DNA of 64,000 bases from FEN-1350 sp964643355 (GTDB lineage: Bacteria > Planctomycetota > Phycisphaerae > Sedimentisphaerales > Anaerohalosphaeraceae). Of the stretch, positions 15,028 through 24,375 are shown one piece after another (the first letter of the stretch is position 1; every line of letters begins with the position of its first letter). The stretch spans positions 1-64,000 of the forward strand of contig CAZXPW010000015.1 of NCBI GenBank assembly GCA_964643355.1, read 5' to 3'. The notes beneath the pieces were generated by a model. That model made no database searches. It saw only the letters and a program-made list of their open reading frames with translations, and was not told where the DNA came from. A program made the position numbers and the translations under genes.

Positions 15028-17337
15028 ATGAAAATGTTTTCCCACAGAAGCGGTTTTTCCCCGATAGCAGTGATCTTTTGCGCATTATTTACCTTCGCTT
15101 CAATGACCTCCGCTGGCACCTACTCCGGCGGCTCCGGCACGGCCGACGACCCCTACAAAATCGCCACGGAGGCGGATTTACTTGTGCTGGCAGCCGCGAC
15201 AGCCGATTACGGCAAATGTTTTCGCCTGACGGCGGATATCGACCTGGCGGGCAAGACCTTTACGACGGCCGTGATTGCCTCGGATAAAAGTACTAATAAT
15301 GGTTTTCAGGGTAACGAGTTTACGGGTTTATTTGACGGCAATGGCCATGTCCTTTTCAATCTGACGATTGCCGCGTCCACAAAGGACTACATCGGGCTTT
15401 TCGGCTATGTCGGATCCGGCGGGCAGATTCGGAATCTGGGTGTAGAAAATGTGAATATAGTCGGTAATCAGTTTGTCGGTGGTCTGGTGGGCGTTAATTG
15501 TGGTCCGATCACGACCTGTTGTGCCACTGGTACCGTCAGGGGGACAAGGGATTATGTCGGCGGTCTGGTGGGGTGGAATAATGATGGCCCGATCACGGGC
15601 AGTTACGCTACTGGGGTCGTCAATGGAACCGGAGAGGTCGGCGGTCTGGTGGGGTGGAATAATGATGGCCCGATCACGGGCAGTTATGCTACTGGGGTCG
15701 TCAATGGAACCGGAGAGGTCGGCGGTCTGGTGGGAGATAATGATAACGGCATGATCACGGCCTGTTATGCCACTGGTGCTATCAACGGTAAATATTCGGT
15801 TGGAGGCCTAGTGGGGTACAATTATAACGGCACGATCACGGATTGTTGTGCCACAGGCACCGTTAGTGGGTCAGGAAATAATGTTGGGGGCATAGTGGGG
15901 TACAATGATGGTGGCACGATCACGGCCTGTTATGCCACAGGTGGCGTAAACGGTGGTTCACATGTCGGGGGCCTGGGAGGGAGTAATGAAGGCATGATCA
16001 CAACCTGTTATGCCACCGGTGCCGTGAGCGGTAATTCTTTTGTTGGAGGTCTGGTGGGGCGCAATGGATATATGCCATATGGATATTGGGGCGGGATCGT
16101 GGCCAGTTATGCTACCGGTACCGTCAGCGGCTCTTCGTTTGTCGGTGGCCTGTGTGGCCGGATGGATTTCGGCACGATAAGCCAATGTTTCTGGGATATG
16201 CAGACGACCGGTCGAGTGGGTAGTGCCGGAGGGAAAGGATTGACCACGGAACAGATGAAAACCCTGTCGATCTATCAAAATGCCGGCTGGGCGGATATGG
16301 GATGGGTCATTCAGGATGGCGTCGATTATCCACGGCTGAGTTGGGAGAACACTCAGGGGACACCGATTCCTCCCGTGGTGATTCCGTTTGTGGGAAACGG
16401 CACGGCAGAGGATCCTTATGTGATTTCCACTGCCGAGGAGTTTGCCATGTTGAGTTGGTATTCGGGCGTTCTCGATAAACCAATTATTTTAAACAATGAT
16501 CTGGATCTAAGTGGTGTGCTCCTTTATCCGATTGGTGACCTTGGTCCGTTTACCGGGATATTTGAAGGCCAGGGGTATGTTCTCCGCAATATCGTAATTC
16601 AACAATCTGGGAGTAATGCTGTAGGTTTATTTGGGAATATCGGTTCGGGGGGACAGATCAGGAATCTGAGTATCGAAGAAGTGAGTATTACTGGGCGTAT
16701 GTCCGTTGGCGGTCTTGCGGGTTTGAATGCAGGCACAATCATGGGTTGTTACGCCAGGGACACCATGAGCGGCTCTTCTTATGTTGGCGGTCTGGTGGGG
16801 CAGAATTCTGGTTCGATCATGGGTTGTTACGCCATGGGCGCCGTGAGCGGCTCTTCTTATGTTGGCGGTCTGGTGGGGTATAATTTTTTCGGTACAATCA
16901 CGGCCAGTTACGCCAGCGGTGTTGTTAGCCCAACTGGCACGAACCCCATCTATATCGGTGGTCTGGTTGGGGAAAGTGAAGGAGATATTATCGAATTTTG
17001 CTTCTGGGACAAGGAGACATCCGGACTCTCGCGGAGCTCAGGTGGTACGGGTAAGACAACGGCGGAGATGAAAATGCTGGCGACATTTATGGGAGCGGGG
17101 TGGGATTTTGAAAACATCTGGGCGATTTGCGAGGGGACGAATTATCCGAGATTGAAGTGGCAGATTCCGGTGACGGATTGGGTATGTCCGGATGGAGTGG
17201 GGGTAGAAGATCTGATGTATCTGGCCGAACGGTGGATGGATGGAACGACCGCGACGGCTGGGGCGGCGGATGTCAATGGGGACGGGAGGGTGGGGATTGA
17301 GGATTTTACGGTGATGGCGGAAAGTTGGATGAAGTAA
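15028..17337 (+). CDS. Secreted GLUG-repeat protein with dockerin-like C-terminus
   Basis: 769 residues from ATG 15028 behind GGAAGGAG. There is a signal peptide (about 1-29). Two beta-helix blocks follow, each opened by a GSGTADDPYKI-type motif and closed by FWD-x3-T/S-G. Between these are many 25-30-residue GLUG repeats of the form VGGLVGxN..G.I..CYATG. The C-terminus holds a partial (GVGVEDLMYLAERWM) and a full calcium loop (DVNGDGRVGIEDFTVMAESW), a dockerin-like pair. Such proteins are thought to be cell-surface or extracellular adhesins, anchored or assembled through the tail. Function is inferred from architecture only. Confidence 0.85.
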   Translation: MKMFSHRSGFSPIAVIFCALFTFASMTSAGTYSGGSGTADDPYKIATEADLLVLAAATADYGKCFRLTADIDLAGKTFTTAVIASDKSTNNGFQGNEFTGLFDGNGHVLFNLTIAASTKDYIGLFGYVGSGGQIRNLGVENVNIVGNQFVGGLVGVNCGPITTCCATGTVRGTRDYVGGLVGWNNDGPITGSYATGVVNGTGEVGGLVGWNNDGPITGSYATGVVNGTGEVGGLVGDNDNGMITACYATGAINGKYSVGGLVGYNYNGTITDCCATGTVSGSGNNVGGIVGYNDGGTITACYATGGVNGGSHVGGLGGSNEGMITTCYATGAVSGNSFVGGLVGRNGYMPYGYWGGIVASYATGTVSGSSFVGGLCGRMDFGTISQCFWDMQTTGRVGSAGGKGLTTEQMKTLSIYQNAGWADMGWVIQDGVDYPRLSWENTQGTPIPPVVIPFVGNGTAEDPYVISTAEEFAMLSWYSGVLDKPIILNNDLDLSGVLLYPIGDLGPFTGIFEGQGYVLRNIVIQQSGSNAVGLFGNIGSGGQIRNLSIEEVSITGRMSVGGLAGLNAGTIMGCYARDTMSGSSYVGGLVGQNSGSIMGCYAMGAVSGSSYVGGLVGYNFFGTITASYASGVVSPTGTNPIYIGGLVGESEGDIIEFCFWDKETSGLSRSSGGTGKTTAEMKMLATFMGAGWDFENIWAICEGTNYPRLKWQIPVTDWVCPDGVGVEDLMYLAERWMDGTTATAGAADVNGDGRVGIEDFTVMAESWMK
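15556..15717 (+). repeat. Two 81-bp tandem repeats inside the GLUG gene
   Basis: Units at 15556-15636 and 15637-15717 differ at a single position (C/T in a tyrosine codon). Each encodes one 27-residue GLUG repeat. Neighbouring repeats are only loosely similar at DNA level, so this pair is a very recent duplication. Confidence 0.95.
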
Positions 17338-17398
17338 TTGTAAATTGGATATTTGAAATTGACTATTGATTGATTATTGACGATTGACTATTATTGCG
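17336..17398. repeat. Low-complexity TTGACTATTGATTGATTATTG intergenic repeat
   Basis: After the GLUG gene the sequence becomes a run of ATTGACTATTG/ATTGATTATTG units over about 60 bases, and then normal sequence resumes. The style matches other low-complexity intergenic strings at 14791 and 24372. No coding potential is visible. The rest of the gap up to 17528 holds nothing I recognise. Confidence 0.6.
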
Positions 17399-17528
17399 GG
17401 AGTTGATGGGGTATTCATCCCGGATCATCGAGGGATGGGTGTTTTAGTGCGGTTTCAGGGGGTTGGAAAAATCCAAGAAAGGCCGCAAAATTCGGGGAGA
17501 AAATACGGATTTGGAGGGGGCGAAATCA

Positions 17529-17556
17529 TTGACTTTTGGGGCCGTCGGGGTACAAT
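17529..17556 (+). promoter_or_regulatory. Putative sigma70-type promoter upstream of the gyrA fragment
   Basis: TTGACT at 17529-17534 and TACAAT at 17551-17556 are spaced by 16 bases, about 80 bases before the gyrA start. The promoter therefore remains although the gene is truncated. Confidence 0.65.
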
Positions 17557-17636
17557 AATGGTTTCGTATGGAAGCGATGGATCAGGGAGGAAATCCCTGT
17601 GTCAAGACGACCTGAAATGGAAGCGCCGAAACGGTT

Positions 17637-17939
17637 ATGGCCGACGAAAACGAACAACAAGAACAGCCCGTCCAGGAGCGGTTTGAAGAGCTTGGAATCC
17701 TCGACGAGCTGAAGAATTCCTATCTGAACTATGCGATGAGCGTGATCGTCGCGCGGGCGCTGCCGGATGTGCGGGACGGCCTAAAGCCCTCGCAGCGGCG
17801 GATCTTGGTGGCGATGAACGACCTGAACCTGGGCCCCCGGTCCAAGCATCGAAAGTGTGCCAAGATCGTCGGCGATACCAGCGGTAACTATCACCCCCAC
17901 GGCGATCAGGCCACCTACGGGACGCTGGTGCGGCTGGGA
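17637..17939 (+). pseudogene. gyrA: DNA gyrase subunit A, N-terminal 101 codons only
   Basis: The first 101 residues are an unmistakable GyrA N-terminus: LKNSYLNYAMSVIVARALPD, then VRDGLKPSQRRIL and GNYHPHGDQATYGTLVRLG. The similarity stops abruptly before the region that would contain the catalytic tyrosine (Y122 in E. coli). The frame continues to 18050 through unrelated sequence from an insertion sequence. The fragment cannot be a working gyrase. Positions equivalent to E. coli S83 and D87 are Q and G here. Either another gyrA exists, or this junction is an assembly chimera. Confidence 0.9.
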
Positions 17940-18240
17940 CGGTATTTTGACTATTACAATGAGCAACGCCCGCATCAGGCTGGGGTATCGGACACCGGGA
18001 CAGGTGTACCGGCAACGGGATGGGAAAGACGACCTGGGCCTCGGTTCTGAAGCTGACCAGGGCGTCCCTTTGCTTCGTCTATCCTCGGCCTCGGCCCTTC
18101 GCCCTTCGGGCCCCTTCGGTGAGGCCGATGCCGAGGCGACGAAGCTGCAGGGACTTCAGGGGGGACTCTGTGGATAAAAAACGGGCACAACTGCCACCTT
18201 ATATAACGCCCTTTTTGGTCTTGACAATGGGGAGGGGTTC
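17940..18240 (+). mobile_element. Insertion-sequence remnant (transposase C-terminus) fused to gyrA
   Basis: Directly after the gyrA break the frame reads RYFDYYNEQRPHQ, and a neighbouring frame continues LGYRTPGQVYRQRDGKDD. Together these form the C-terminal end of an rve-type (IS3-like) transposase with a 2-base deletion at the join. The rest of the transposase is absent. Downstream come a long hairpin and a GGTCTTGACAATGGGG string that may be the element's end (about 18218-18240). The boundary on the right is uncertain. Confidence 0.6.
18072..18145. repeat. 74-bp nested inverted repeat
   Basis: GCTTCGTC (18072-18079) pairs with GACGAAGC (18138-18145). CCTCGGC (18083-18089) pairs with GCCGAGG (18130-18136), and TCGGCC (18091-18096) with GGCCGA (18123-18128). 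A small GCCC-TTC-GGGC hairpin sits at 18101-18111. The RNA or single-stranded DNA would form a long G+C-rich stem. It lies within the insertion-sequence remnant. Confidence 0.75.
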
Positions 18241-18256
18241 ACTTTCGTTGTGAGTT

Positions 18257-18483
18257 TCATTTCGCGGCCCTCTTGCGTTTCATGATCCGATATCCGAGAT
18301 ATGGCAGCAACTTATCCGCCGTCCCGGTTGCGATATCCACCCCCTCACAATCCGATACAAGGCCGTCTGGTTGATCCCGGTGCCCTTATAGATTCGATAC
18401 CCTGACACCTTGCCCCGAAGGACTTCCGACCGGATGATTTCCAGGATCGTTATTTCCGTCTTCATCATCAAAGCGTACCCCAT
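18257..18483 (-). pseudogene. Small HTH regulator with a one-base frameshift
   Basis: The N-terminal part starts near ATG 18465-18483 (MKTEITILEIIRSEVLRGKV and on to GTGINQTALYRIVRG) and looks like a compact Cro/C1-type HTH. In the recorded frame it ends nonsensically at 18280. Restoring one G in the GGGGG run near 18330 gives VDIATGTADKLLPYLGYRI and a basic tail ending at 18257, the usual second half of this HTH type. The break is in a homopolymer, so it may be a sequencing error. It lies just outside the IS remnant. Confidence 0.65.
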
Positions 18484-18663
18484 GCTGACGGTTTATCAAG
18501 CAGAATTCAGGAAAATTTTCCATCGACGAAAGCGCCTATCCTTTGCGGTCTTCACGCATTCCATCACCTTCCCAAAAGGGTTTTGCGGTCGCTCTCTTTA
18601 CACGGTTGGCTGGGGGTTGCGAAAGGATGGATCGGAGACTCTATCGGTTCCGGTTTCGGCGTC

Positions 18664-20016
18664 CTAAGCCTTGGGTTTGATTTTCCAGGTGAACGCCAGG
18701 GTTGCGATGGCGACGCCCGCACAGACGACGATGGTCCAGAGGACGATTTGCCAGCCGAGTTGGGGTCCGTAGATGCCGCCGTAGTGATCCGCCATCCAGC
18801 CGAACGACTTGGCCTGAGCGGTCCTGCCGATATACCCGAACAGGCCGATAAAACCCGCCGCGGTTCCGATGGCTTTTTTCGAGGTCAGATCCAGGGCGAT
18901 GATGACAATCAGATTGATGACGGGATAGATTAAAAATCCGATTGTGATCAGCATGGACATGTCGAACCAGAGATGGCCGGGAGGATTGACGATAATCCCC
19001 ATGAACGCCAATGCCGTCGGGATCATGCACAGCACGGCAATCCTCCCTCTTCGACCGCCGAATTTGTCCGAAAGCCAGCCGAAGAGAATGGTGGACGGGA
19101 TTCCGCCGAATTCAATGGCAAGCACGGCCCATCCCCCATCGGTGAGCGTGGCTCCCTTGACATCTCGAAGGTAGAGGCAGCCCCAGTCCAACATGCTGTA
19201 CCGAACGATGTAGGCGAAAAAGTTCGCGATCGCCAGCAACCAGATCCATTTGTTCGTAATCACATAATCCAGCAACAGTTCCTTGACTTTGAATTCGCGT
19301 TCCTGGGTACCGTGAATTTTTTCGTCTTCGGTGAAATCCTTTTTGTACTCCTCCACCGGCGGCAATCCGACCGACTGGGGAGTGTCGCGGAGACGCCAGA
19401 ACAAATAGGCGGCGCCGAGGATCGACAGAAGGGCGGGAATATAGAAGGCATTTCGCCAGCCGAAGGCGTCGCTGGCATAGGCGGCCAGAATTCCCGCCAG
19501 ACCGCCGCCGAGATTGTGCGAGGTGTTCCAGATACTGAAAACCGTGCCCCGTTCGCGAACGCTGAACCAGTGGCCGATCGATCGGCCGCACGGGGGCCAG
19601 CCCATTCCCTGGACAAACCCGTTGAGCCCCCAGAGAAACAGATGGAGGGAATACTCGCTGACCGCCCCGAATACGATATTGCAGATCGCCGTCAGCAGCA
19701 AACCGAAGGCCATAAATTTTCGGCTGTCGCTGCGATCGGAAACCGCCCCCATCACAAACTTGCCGATTCCATAAGTAATCGCAGTGACGGCCAGGATGTT
19801 GCCGATCCTGGAGTGGCTGTAGTGGATCGCGGCTTCCATATCCTTTGCCACGACCGCGAGATTGTTCCGGACCAGGTAAAATGTCGCATATCCGATAAAG
19901 GTGGACTCCAAGATCCTCCGTCGAAAGATCGGATACAACGCCCGGATTTGATCCTCGGGCAGTCGCTGCACATGCGGAGCGGGAGCGAACCATCCGCGAA
20001 AATCGAAAAGGGCCAT
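18664..20016 (-). CDS. glpT: GlpT/UhpT-type organophosphate:phosphate antiporter (MFS)
   Basis: 450 residues with about 12 predicted membrane helices. The opening FAPAPHVQRLPEDQI and GYATFYLVRNNLAVV, then GKFVMGAVSDRSDSRKFMAFG and NGFVQGMGWPPCGRSIGHWF, match the organophosphate:Pi antiporter family. These exchange glycerol 3-phosphate or sugar phosphates for phosphate at the inner membrane. A GAGGAC site precedes ATG 20016. No glycerol-3-phosphate dehydrogenase is adjacent, so the substrate is unconfirmed. It is divergent from the large cytochrome gene. Confidence 0.87.
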   Translation of the reverse strand: MALFDFRGWFAPAPHVQRLPEDQIRALYPIFRRRILESTFIGYATFYLVRNNLAVVAKDMEAAIHYSHSRIGNILAVTAITYGIGKFVMGAVSDRSDSRKFMAFGLLLTAICNIVFGAVSEYSLHLFLWGLNGFVQGMGWPPCGRSIGHWFSVRERGTVFSIWNTSHNLGGGLAGILAAYASDAFGWRNAFYIPALLSILGAAYLFWRLRDTPQSVGLPPVEEYKKDFTEDEKIHGTQEREFKVKELLLDYVITNKWIWLLAIANFFAYIVRYSMLDWGCLYLRDVKGATLTDGGWAVLAIEFGGIPSTILFGWLSDKFGGRRGRIAVLCMIPTALAFMGIIVNPPGHLWFDMSMLITIGFLIYPVINLIVIIALDLTSKKAIGTAAGFIGLFGYIGRTAQAKSFGWMADHYGGIYGPQLGWQIVLWTIVVCAGVAIATLAFTWKIKPKA

Positions 20017-20382
20017 AGCCGTCCTCGGTTCATCAATCGGGACATCGTTTGTGACGATTCATTTTTTTCGGTCACTCGATCCACGACATTACCGCGATTG
20101 TTGTGCAATGCCGCCGCCTGTCCGCCCTGGCATCGAAACAGTACCATATTTTCGTTGGTTTACAACCTTTCTTCGCGGGCGGTTTGGCGTCGGCGAGGAA
20201 ATCGGTTCCGGCAAGCGAGGCATTTTCCACGGGTTTTGCGTGGTTTCAGACCGATCCCGGGGCAGGAAGAAATTGCATGAATTCTTGGTGAATGCAATAC
20301 CCGCGAAGATCAGAGCGTCGTTGCAAGTTGGGGGCGGATGTGGTATTGTAGAATCCGTCGATTTGAGAATGGAAAGATCCGA
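20017..20382. other. Divergent intergenic region between glpT and the large cytochrome gene
   Basis: About 365 bases with no convincing gene. A reasonable plus-strand promoter candidate is TTGCAA (20321-20326) and TATTGT (20344-20349), spaced 17 bases, about 35 bases before the ATG of the large gene. I did not find an equally good promoter for glpT. No riboswitch or RNA gene is recognisable. Confidence 0.45.
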
Positions 20383-23300
20383 ATGATGAAACCAATGGCA
20401 GGAATTGTCTGTCCGGGAATCGTTGTGTTGATGGCGAGCGGTTTATTTGCGGCCCAGGCCCCGAGGTATGAAAAGAAGGGCAGTTGGGGCGAGACTCTGC
20501 TGGGGTTGAGACAATCGCTGAAGGAGTCGGAAGGATCGACATCGAAGATCGACATGGGGCCCTGGTACACGACGGGGGCCCTGAAGGGTAACGGTTTTGC
20601 CGACGAACTGTTTCCCGAAAAGGGCGTGGATCTTTCGGCCCGAGACGCTGCCGGACAAGCCCTATGGCGGGTAATGCGATATGCCGACGGGAAGGTTCAT
20701 GCGATGCGGGCTCCGGATGGATTTGCGACTTATCTTTATCGTACGATAACCGTGCAAAACGAAACGCAACTGCCCGTGGGATTCGGCAGCGATGACGGAT
20801 TGACGGTCTGGCTCGACGGGAAAAAACTCCTGTCCCAGGATGTGCCGCGGGGAGCGGGGATCAATCAGGACATTCTAACGCTGGATCTGAAGCCGGGGAC
20901 CCATGGACTTCTCTTGAAGATTTACAATCGCACCGGCGACCACGGGTTTTATTTTGGGGCCATGAGCGATCCGGCGATGATTTTGTGGGACCAGGCGGCA
21001 CGGGATTTTCCGCTGGAGTGCCGGGGGATGCAGGCGGATTATCCGGAGGGCGATGTTCTCAACTGGCTGCGAAAGGGCGGTATGGAACAAACGGCCGGTC
21101 TGGTCAAGGCGGCTCTGGGGCCGCTGGGTAAGGCGGGGGGGCGGTATCAGTCTCAGTACGATACGGCCGTGTCCAGCGGCGAAGAAGCCGCGATGCTGGA
21201 CTTGTACGGGCAGATATGCCGGTTTCGCGAAGCCCTGGCGGCGATGAAGAGCGTGGATCTTCGGGCCTTGCGAATGGCGATTGAGGATTTGACCGCCACT
21301 TTCGGATCGCGCTATGCCGACGGGGCGGAGTATCTGGAACGGCTTTCCGGGATTGAAAAGGCCGTTGAAACGGGACAAAATCCAGCGGAATTAGCCGAAA
21401 ATGCAATCGCCTTGCAGCGGGAGGCGTTGCTGGCCAATCCGCTGCTGGATTTCGAGAATGTGCTGATTGTTCGGCGAAACGCCAAAGGGCCGAGTCTGGG
21501 CTTGCCGCAGAACTGGCAGGGAAACTGTTCGCTTTCGCGGAGCGGATACGATGATGAGATTGCGGCGATGTCGCTTCGGGATCCTCAACGGCCGCTGACG
21601 ACGATTTTCAAGCCAGACAAGCCCGTTATGGTCGCCGATGTCGATCTGCATTTTGACGGGAATCGGATGCTGTTTTCGATGATCGGGACGAACCATCGAT
21701 GGCAGATCTGGGAGATTGGGGTTGACGGAACGGGCCTGCGGCAGGTCACGACCGAAGAGCCCAAAGATGTGGATAACTATGACGCCTGTTATCTGCCCGA
21801 CGAACGGATCATATTCGCTTCGACGCGATGTTTCCAGGGGGTACCCTGTGTGGGCGGCGGGGACACGGTGGCGAATTTGTGCATCATGGACGCCCAAGGA
21901 GCGAATGTTCGGCAATTGTGCTTTGACCAGGATCACAACTGGTGCCCAACGGTCCTGACCAACGGGCGGGTGTTGTTTTCCCGGTGGGAGTATTCGGATA
22001 CTTCGCATTATTTCAGTCGTCTTTTGTTTCACATGAATCCGGACGGGACCAACCAGAGCGAATACTACGGAAGCAACTCGTACTGGCCGAATTCGATCTT
22101 TTATTCTCGACCAATCCCGGGCCAGCCCACGATGGTGGCGACGATTGTATCCGGCCATCACGGCGTGCCGCGGATGGGCGAATTGATTCTCCTGGATCCG
22201 GCCAAAGGGCGGCACGAGGCCGACGGGGTTATCCAGCGGATCCCGGGATACGGCAAGAAGGTAGAGCCGGTGATCATGGACCAACTTGTCGATCAAAGCT
22301 GGCCGAAGTTTTTGCATCCTTTTCCCTTGAGCGAAAAGTATGTTCTGACGGCTTCGCAGACGGACGGAAGTTCGCTGTGGGGGATCTATCTGGTCGATAT
22401 CTTTGATAACCGGGTCCTGATTCGCCAGATGGGAGGCAACGCCTTATTTGAACCGATTCCGTTGCGCAAGACGGAACGGCCGCCGGTGATTCCGGACAAG
22501 GTGGATCTGAAGCGAGACGACGCGCTTGTGTATTTATCGGATATTTACAGCGGGCGCGGACTGCGGGATGTGCCGAAGGGTTCGGTCAAAAAACTGCGGC
22601 TTTATTCGTTTCATTATGGGTATCCGCAACTGGGCGGGCACAAGAATGTAGCCGTCGAGGGCGGATGGGATGTGCATCGGATTCTGGGAACAGTGCCGGT
22701 GGAGCCGGACGGATCGGCGTATTTCCGCGTGCCAGCCAATACCCCTATTGCGGTGCAGCCGCTGGACGACCGGGGACGGGCGATGCAGATCATGCGGAGC
22801 TGGTTTACGGCGATGCCGGGCGAAAATGTCTCCTGTGTGGGCTGCCATGAAAAACAGAACATGGCGGTTCCGGCCAAGGGGACGATTGCGTCCCGGCGCG
22901 GACCCAGCGCGATTGCGGAGTGGTTCGGGCCGGAGCGGGGATTTAGTTTCAAGCGGGACATTCAGCCGGTATTGAATCGATACTGTGTCGGCTGTCACGA
23001 CGGAAGCGTGGCACAGGCGCCGGATTTTTCGCCGAAGGACCGCAATGGATGGGGAAATTTTACGCCGTCGTATCTGGCGCTGCATCCGTATGTACGACGG
23101 CCCGGGCCGGAGAGCGATTATCATCTGGAGGTGCCGCTGGAATGGCATGCGGGAACCAGCGAACTGATCCAGATGCTGGAGAAGGGGCATGAAGGGGTAA
23201 CGCTGGACGACGAAGCATGGCAGCGGTTGTATACCTGGATTGACCTGAATGTGCCGGATCACGGGACCTGGTCGGAGCATACCCGCATCGCGGGCAATTT

Positions 23301-24375
23301 CCGGCAGAGACGAATCGATATGCGGACGGCCTATGCCGGTCGGCCGGAGGATCCGGAGGCGATTCCGGCGATGGCAATGGGACCGACGGAGTTCCTCCAA
23401 CCGCAGCCGGTTGTGCGGCAGGCGACTTTTGTCTCAGTGCCGGAATGGCCGCTGGATGAGGCCCGAGCCAAGATTCTCCAGAGGCAAGCCGGCAAGCAAA
23501 CCCGCCGGACAATCGATCTGGGCGATGGAGTGACGATGGAGCTGACCCTGATCCCGGCGGGGACATTTGTGATGGGCAGTGATGACGGTTGTCTTGACGA
23601 ATCGCCGCGGGGCGTTGTCCGTATTGATCAACCGTTTTGGATGGGCGTGTGCGAGGTCACCAACGCTCAGTATCTGCGGTTTGACCCGTTGCATCGCAAC
23701 GGGTATCTGGACCAAAACCACAAAGACCACACCACGCCGGGATATTCGCTGGAGGATCCGTCGTTTCCGGCGATCCGGGTATCGTGGCGAGAGGCGATGG
23801 ACTATTGTCGATGGCTTAGCGCCAAAACCGGCGAGGCGTTTTCTCTGCCGACGGAGGCACAGTGGGAATGGGCGTGTCGGGCCGGTTCCGATCAGCCGTT
23901 CTGGTACGGCGACAAGAACACGGATTTCGGGCCATTTGCCAATCTGGCGGATGCGTCGATCAAATTGCTGGCGGTGACGGGCGTCAATCCACAACCGATC
24001 TCCAATCCTGACAAGTACGAAGACTGGATTCCGAAGGATGCACGATTTGACGACGGGCAAAAAATCCTGTGCGCGGTCGGTCACTATTCCCCGAATCGCT
24101 GGGGGCTGCGGGATATGCACGGGAATGCATGGGAGTGGACGGCCAGTCGCATGCGGGCATATCCGTATGCGGACGGGGATGGTCGGAATGATCCGACGGC
24201 CGGCGACAAACGCGTGGTTCGGGGGGGATCGTTTTACGACCGTCCGTATCGAGCGACGGCCTCGTATCGTCTGGCTTACGAACCGTGGCAGAGGGTGTAC
24301 AATGTGAGTTTCCGAGTGGTGTGCCAGGCGGAAGGGAAACCGGATATGAGCACAACCATCGCGAGAAGCGAATGA
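20383..24375 (+). CDS. Exported multidomain protein: PA14-like, beta-propeller/HZS-alpha-like with two CxxCH motifs, and a C-terminal FGE-sulfatase domain
   Basis: 1330 residues with a signal peptide (about 1-22). Residues about 115-195 resemble a PA14 lectin-like fold (GFGSDDGLTVWLDGKKL). Residues about 405-700 carry TolB/PD40-like propeller repeats and the phrases NGRVLFSRWEY and ATIVSGHHGVPRMGE, which recall the middle domain of hydrazine synthase alpha. Two c-type haem motifs follow, CVGCH at 818-822 and CVGCH at 868-872. Residues about 1040-1325 form a formylglycine-generating/SUMF1 domain (LIPAGTFVMGSDDG, EVTNAQYLRF, LPTEAQWEWACRAG, VRGGSFYDRP). It is probably periplasmic. The real reaction is unknown, and no HZS beta/gamma genes are nearby. 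The start is ATG 20383 or 20386. Confidence 0.8.
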   Translation: MMKPMAGIVCPGIVVLMASGLFAAQAPRYEKKGSWGETLLGLRQSLKESEGSTSKIDMGPWYTTGALKGNGFADELFPEKGVDLSARDAAGQALWRVMRYADGKVHAMRAPDGFATYLYRTITVQNETQLPVGFGSDDGLTVWLDGKKLLSQDVPRGAGINQDILTLDLKPGTHGLLLKIYNRTGDHGFYFGAMSDPAMILWDQAARDFPLECRGMQADYPEGDVLNWLRKGGMEQTAGLVKAALGPLGKAGGRYQSQYDTAVSSGEEAAMLDLYGQICRFREALAAMKSVDLRALRMAIEDLTATFGSRYADGAEYLERLSGIEKAVETGQNPAELAENAIALQREALLANPLLDFENVLIVRRNAKGPSLGLPQNWQGNCSLSRSGYDDEIAAMSLRDPQRPLTTIFKPDKPVMVADVDLHFDGNRMLFSMIGTNHRWQIWEIGVDGTGLRQVTTEEPKDVDNYDACYLPDERIIFASTRCFQGVPCVGGGDTVANLCIMDAQGANVRQLCFDQDHNWCPTVLTNGRVLFSRWEYSDTSHYFSRLLFHMNPDGTNQSEYYGSNSYWPNSIFYSRPIPGQPTMVATIVSGHHGVPRMGELILLDPAKGRHEADGVIQRIPGYGKKVEPVIMDQLVDQSWPKFLHPFPLSEKYVLTASQTDGSSLWGIYLVDIFDNRVLIRQMGGNALFEPIPLRKTERPPVIPDKVDLKRDDALVYLSDIYSGRGLRDVPKGSVKKLRLYSFHYGYPQLGGHKNVAVEGGWDVHRILGTVPVEPDGSAYFRVPANTPIAVQPLDDRGRAMQIMRSWFTAMPGENVSCVGCHEKQNMAVPAKGTIASRRGPSAIAEWFGPERGFSFKRDIQPVLNRYCVGCHDGSVAQAPDFSPKDRNGWGNFTPSYLALHPYVRRPGPESDYHLEVPLEWHAGTSELIQMLEKGHEGVTLDDEAWQRLYTWIDLNVPDHGTWSEHTRIAGNFRQRRIDMRTAYAGRPEDPEAIPAMAMGPTEFLQPQPVVRQATFVSVPEWPLDEARAKILQRQAGKQTRRTIDLGDGVTMELTLIPAGTFVMGSDDGCLDESPRGVVRIDQPFWMGVCEVTNAQYLRFDPLHRNGYLDQNHKDHTTPGYSLEDPSFPAIRVSWREAMDYCRWLSAKTGEAFSLPTEAQWEWACRAGSDQPFWYGDKNTDFGPFANLADASIKLLAVTGVNPQPISNPDKYEDWIPKDARFDDGQKILCAVGHYSPNRWGLRDMHGNAWEWTASRMRAYPYADGDGRNDPTAGDKRVVRGGSFYDRPYRATASYRLAYEPWQRVYNVSFRVVCQAEGKPDMSTTIARSE

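Noticed and set aside
18973..20280. 435-codon plus-strand frame opposite glpT
   Set aside because: GlpT is unmistakable on the other strand; this frame has no motif and runs into the intergenic region.
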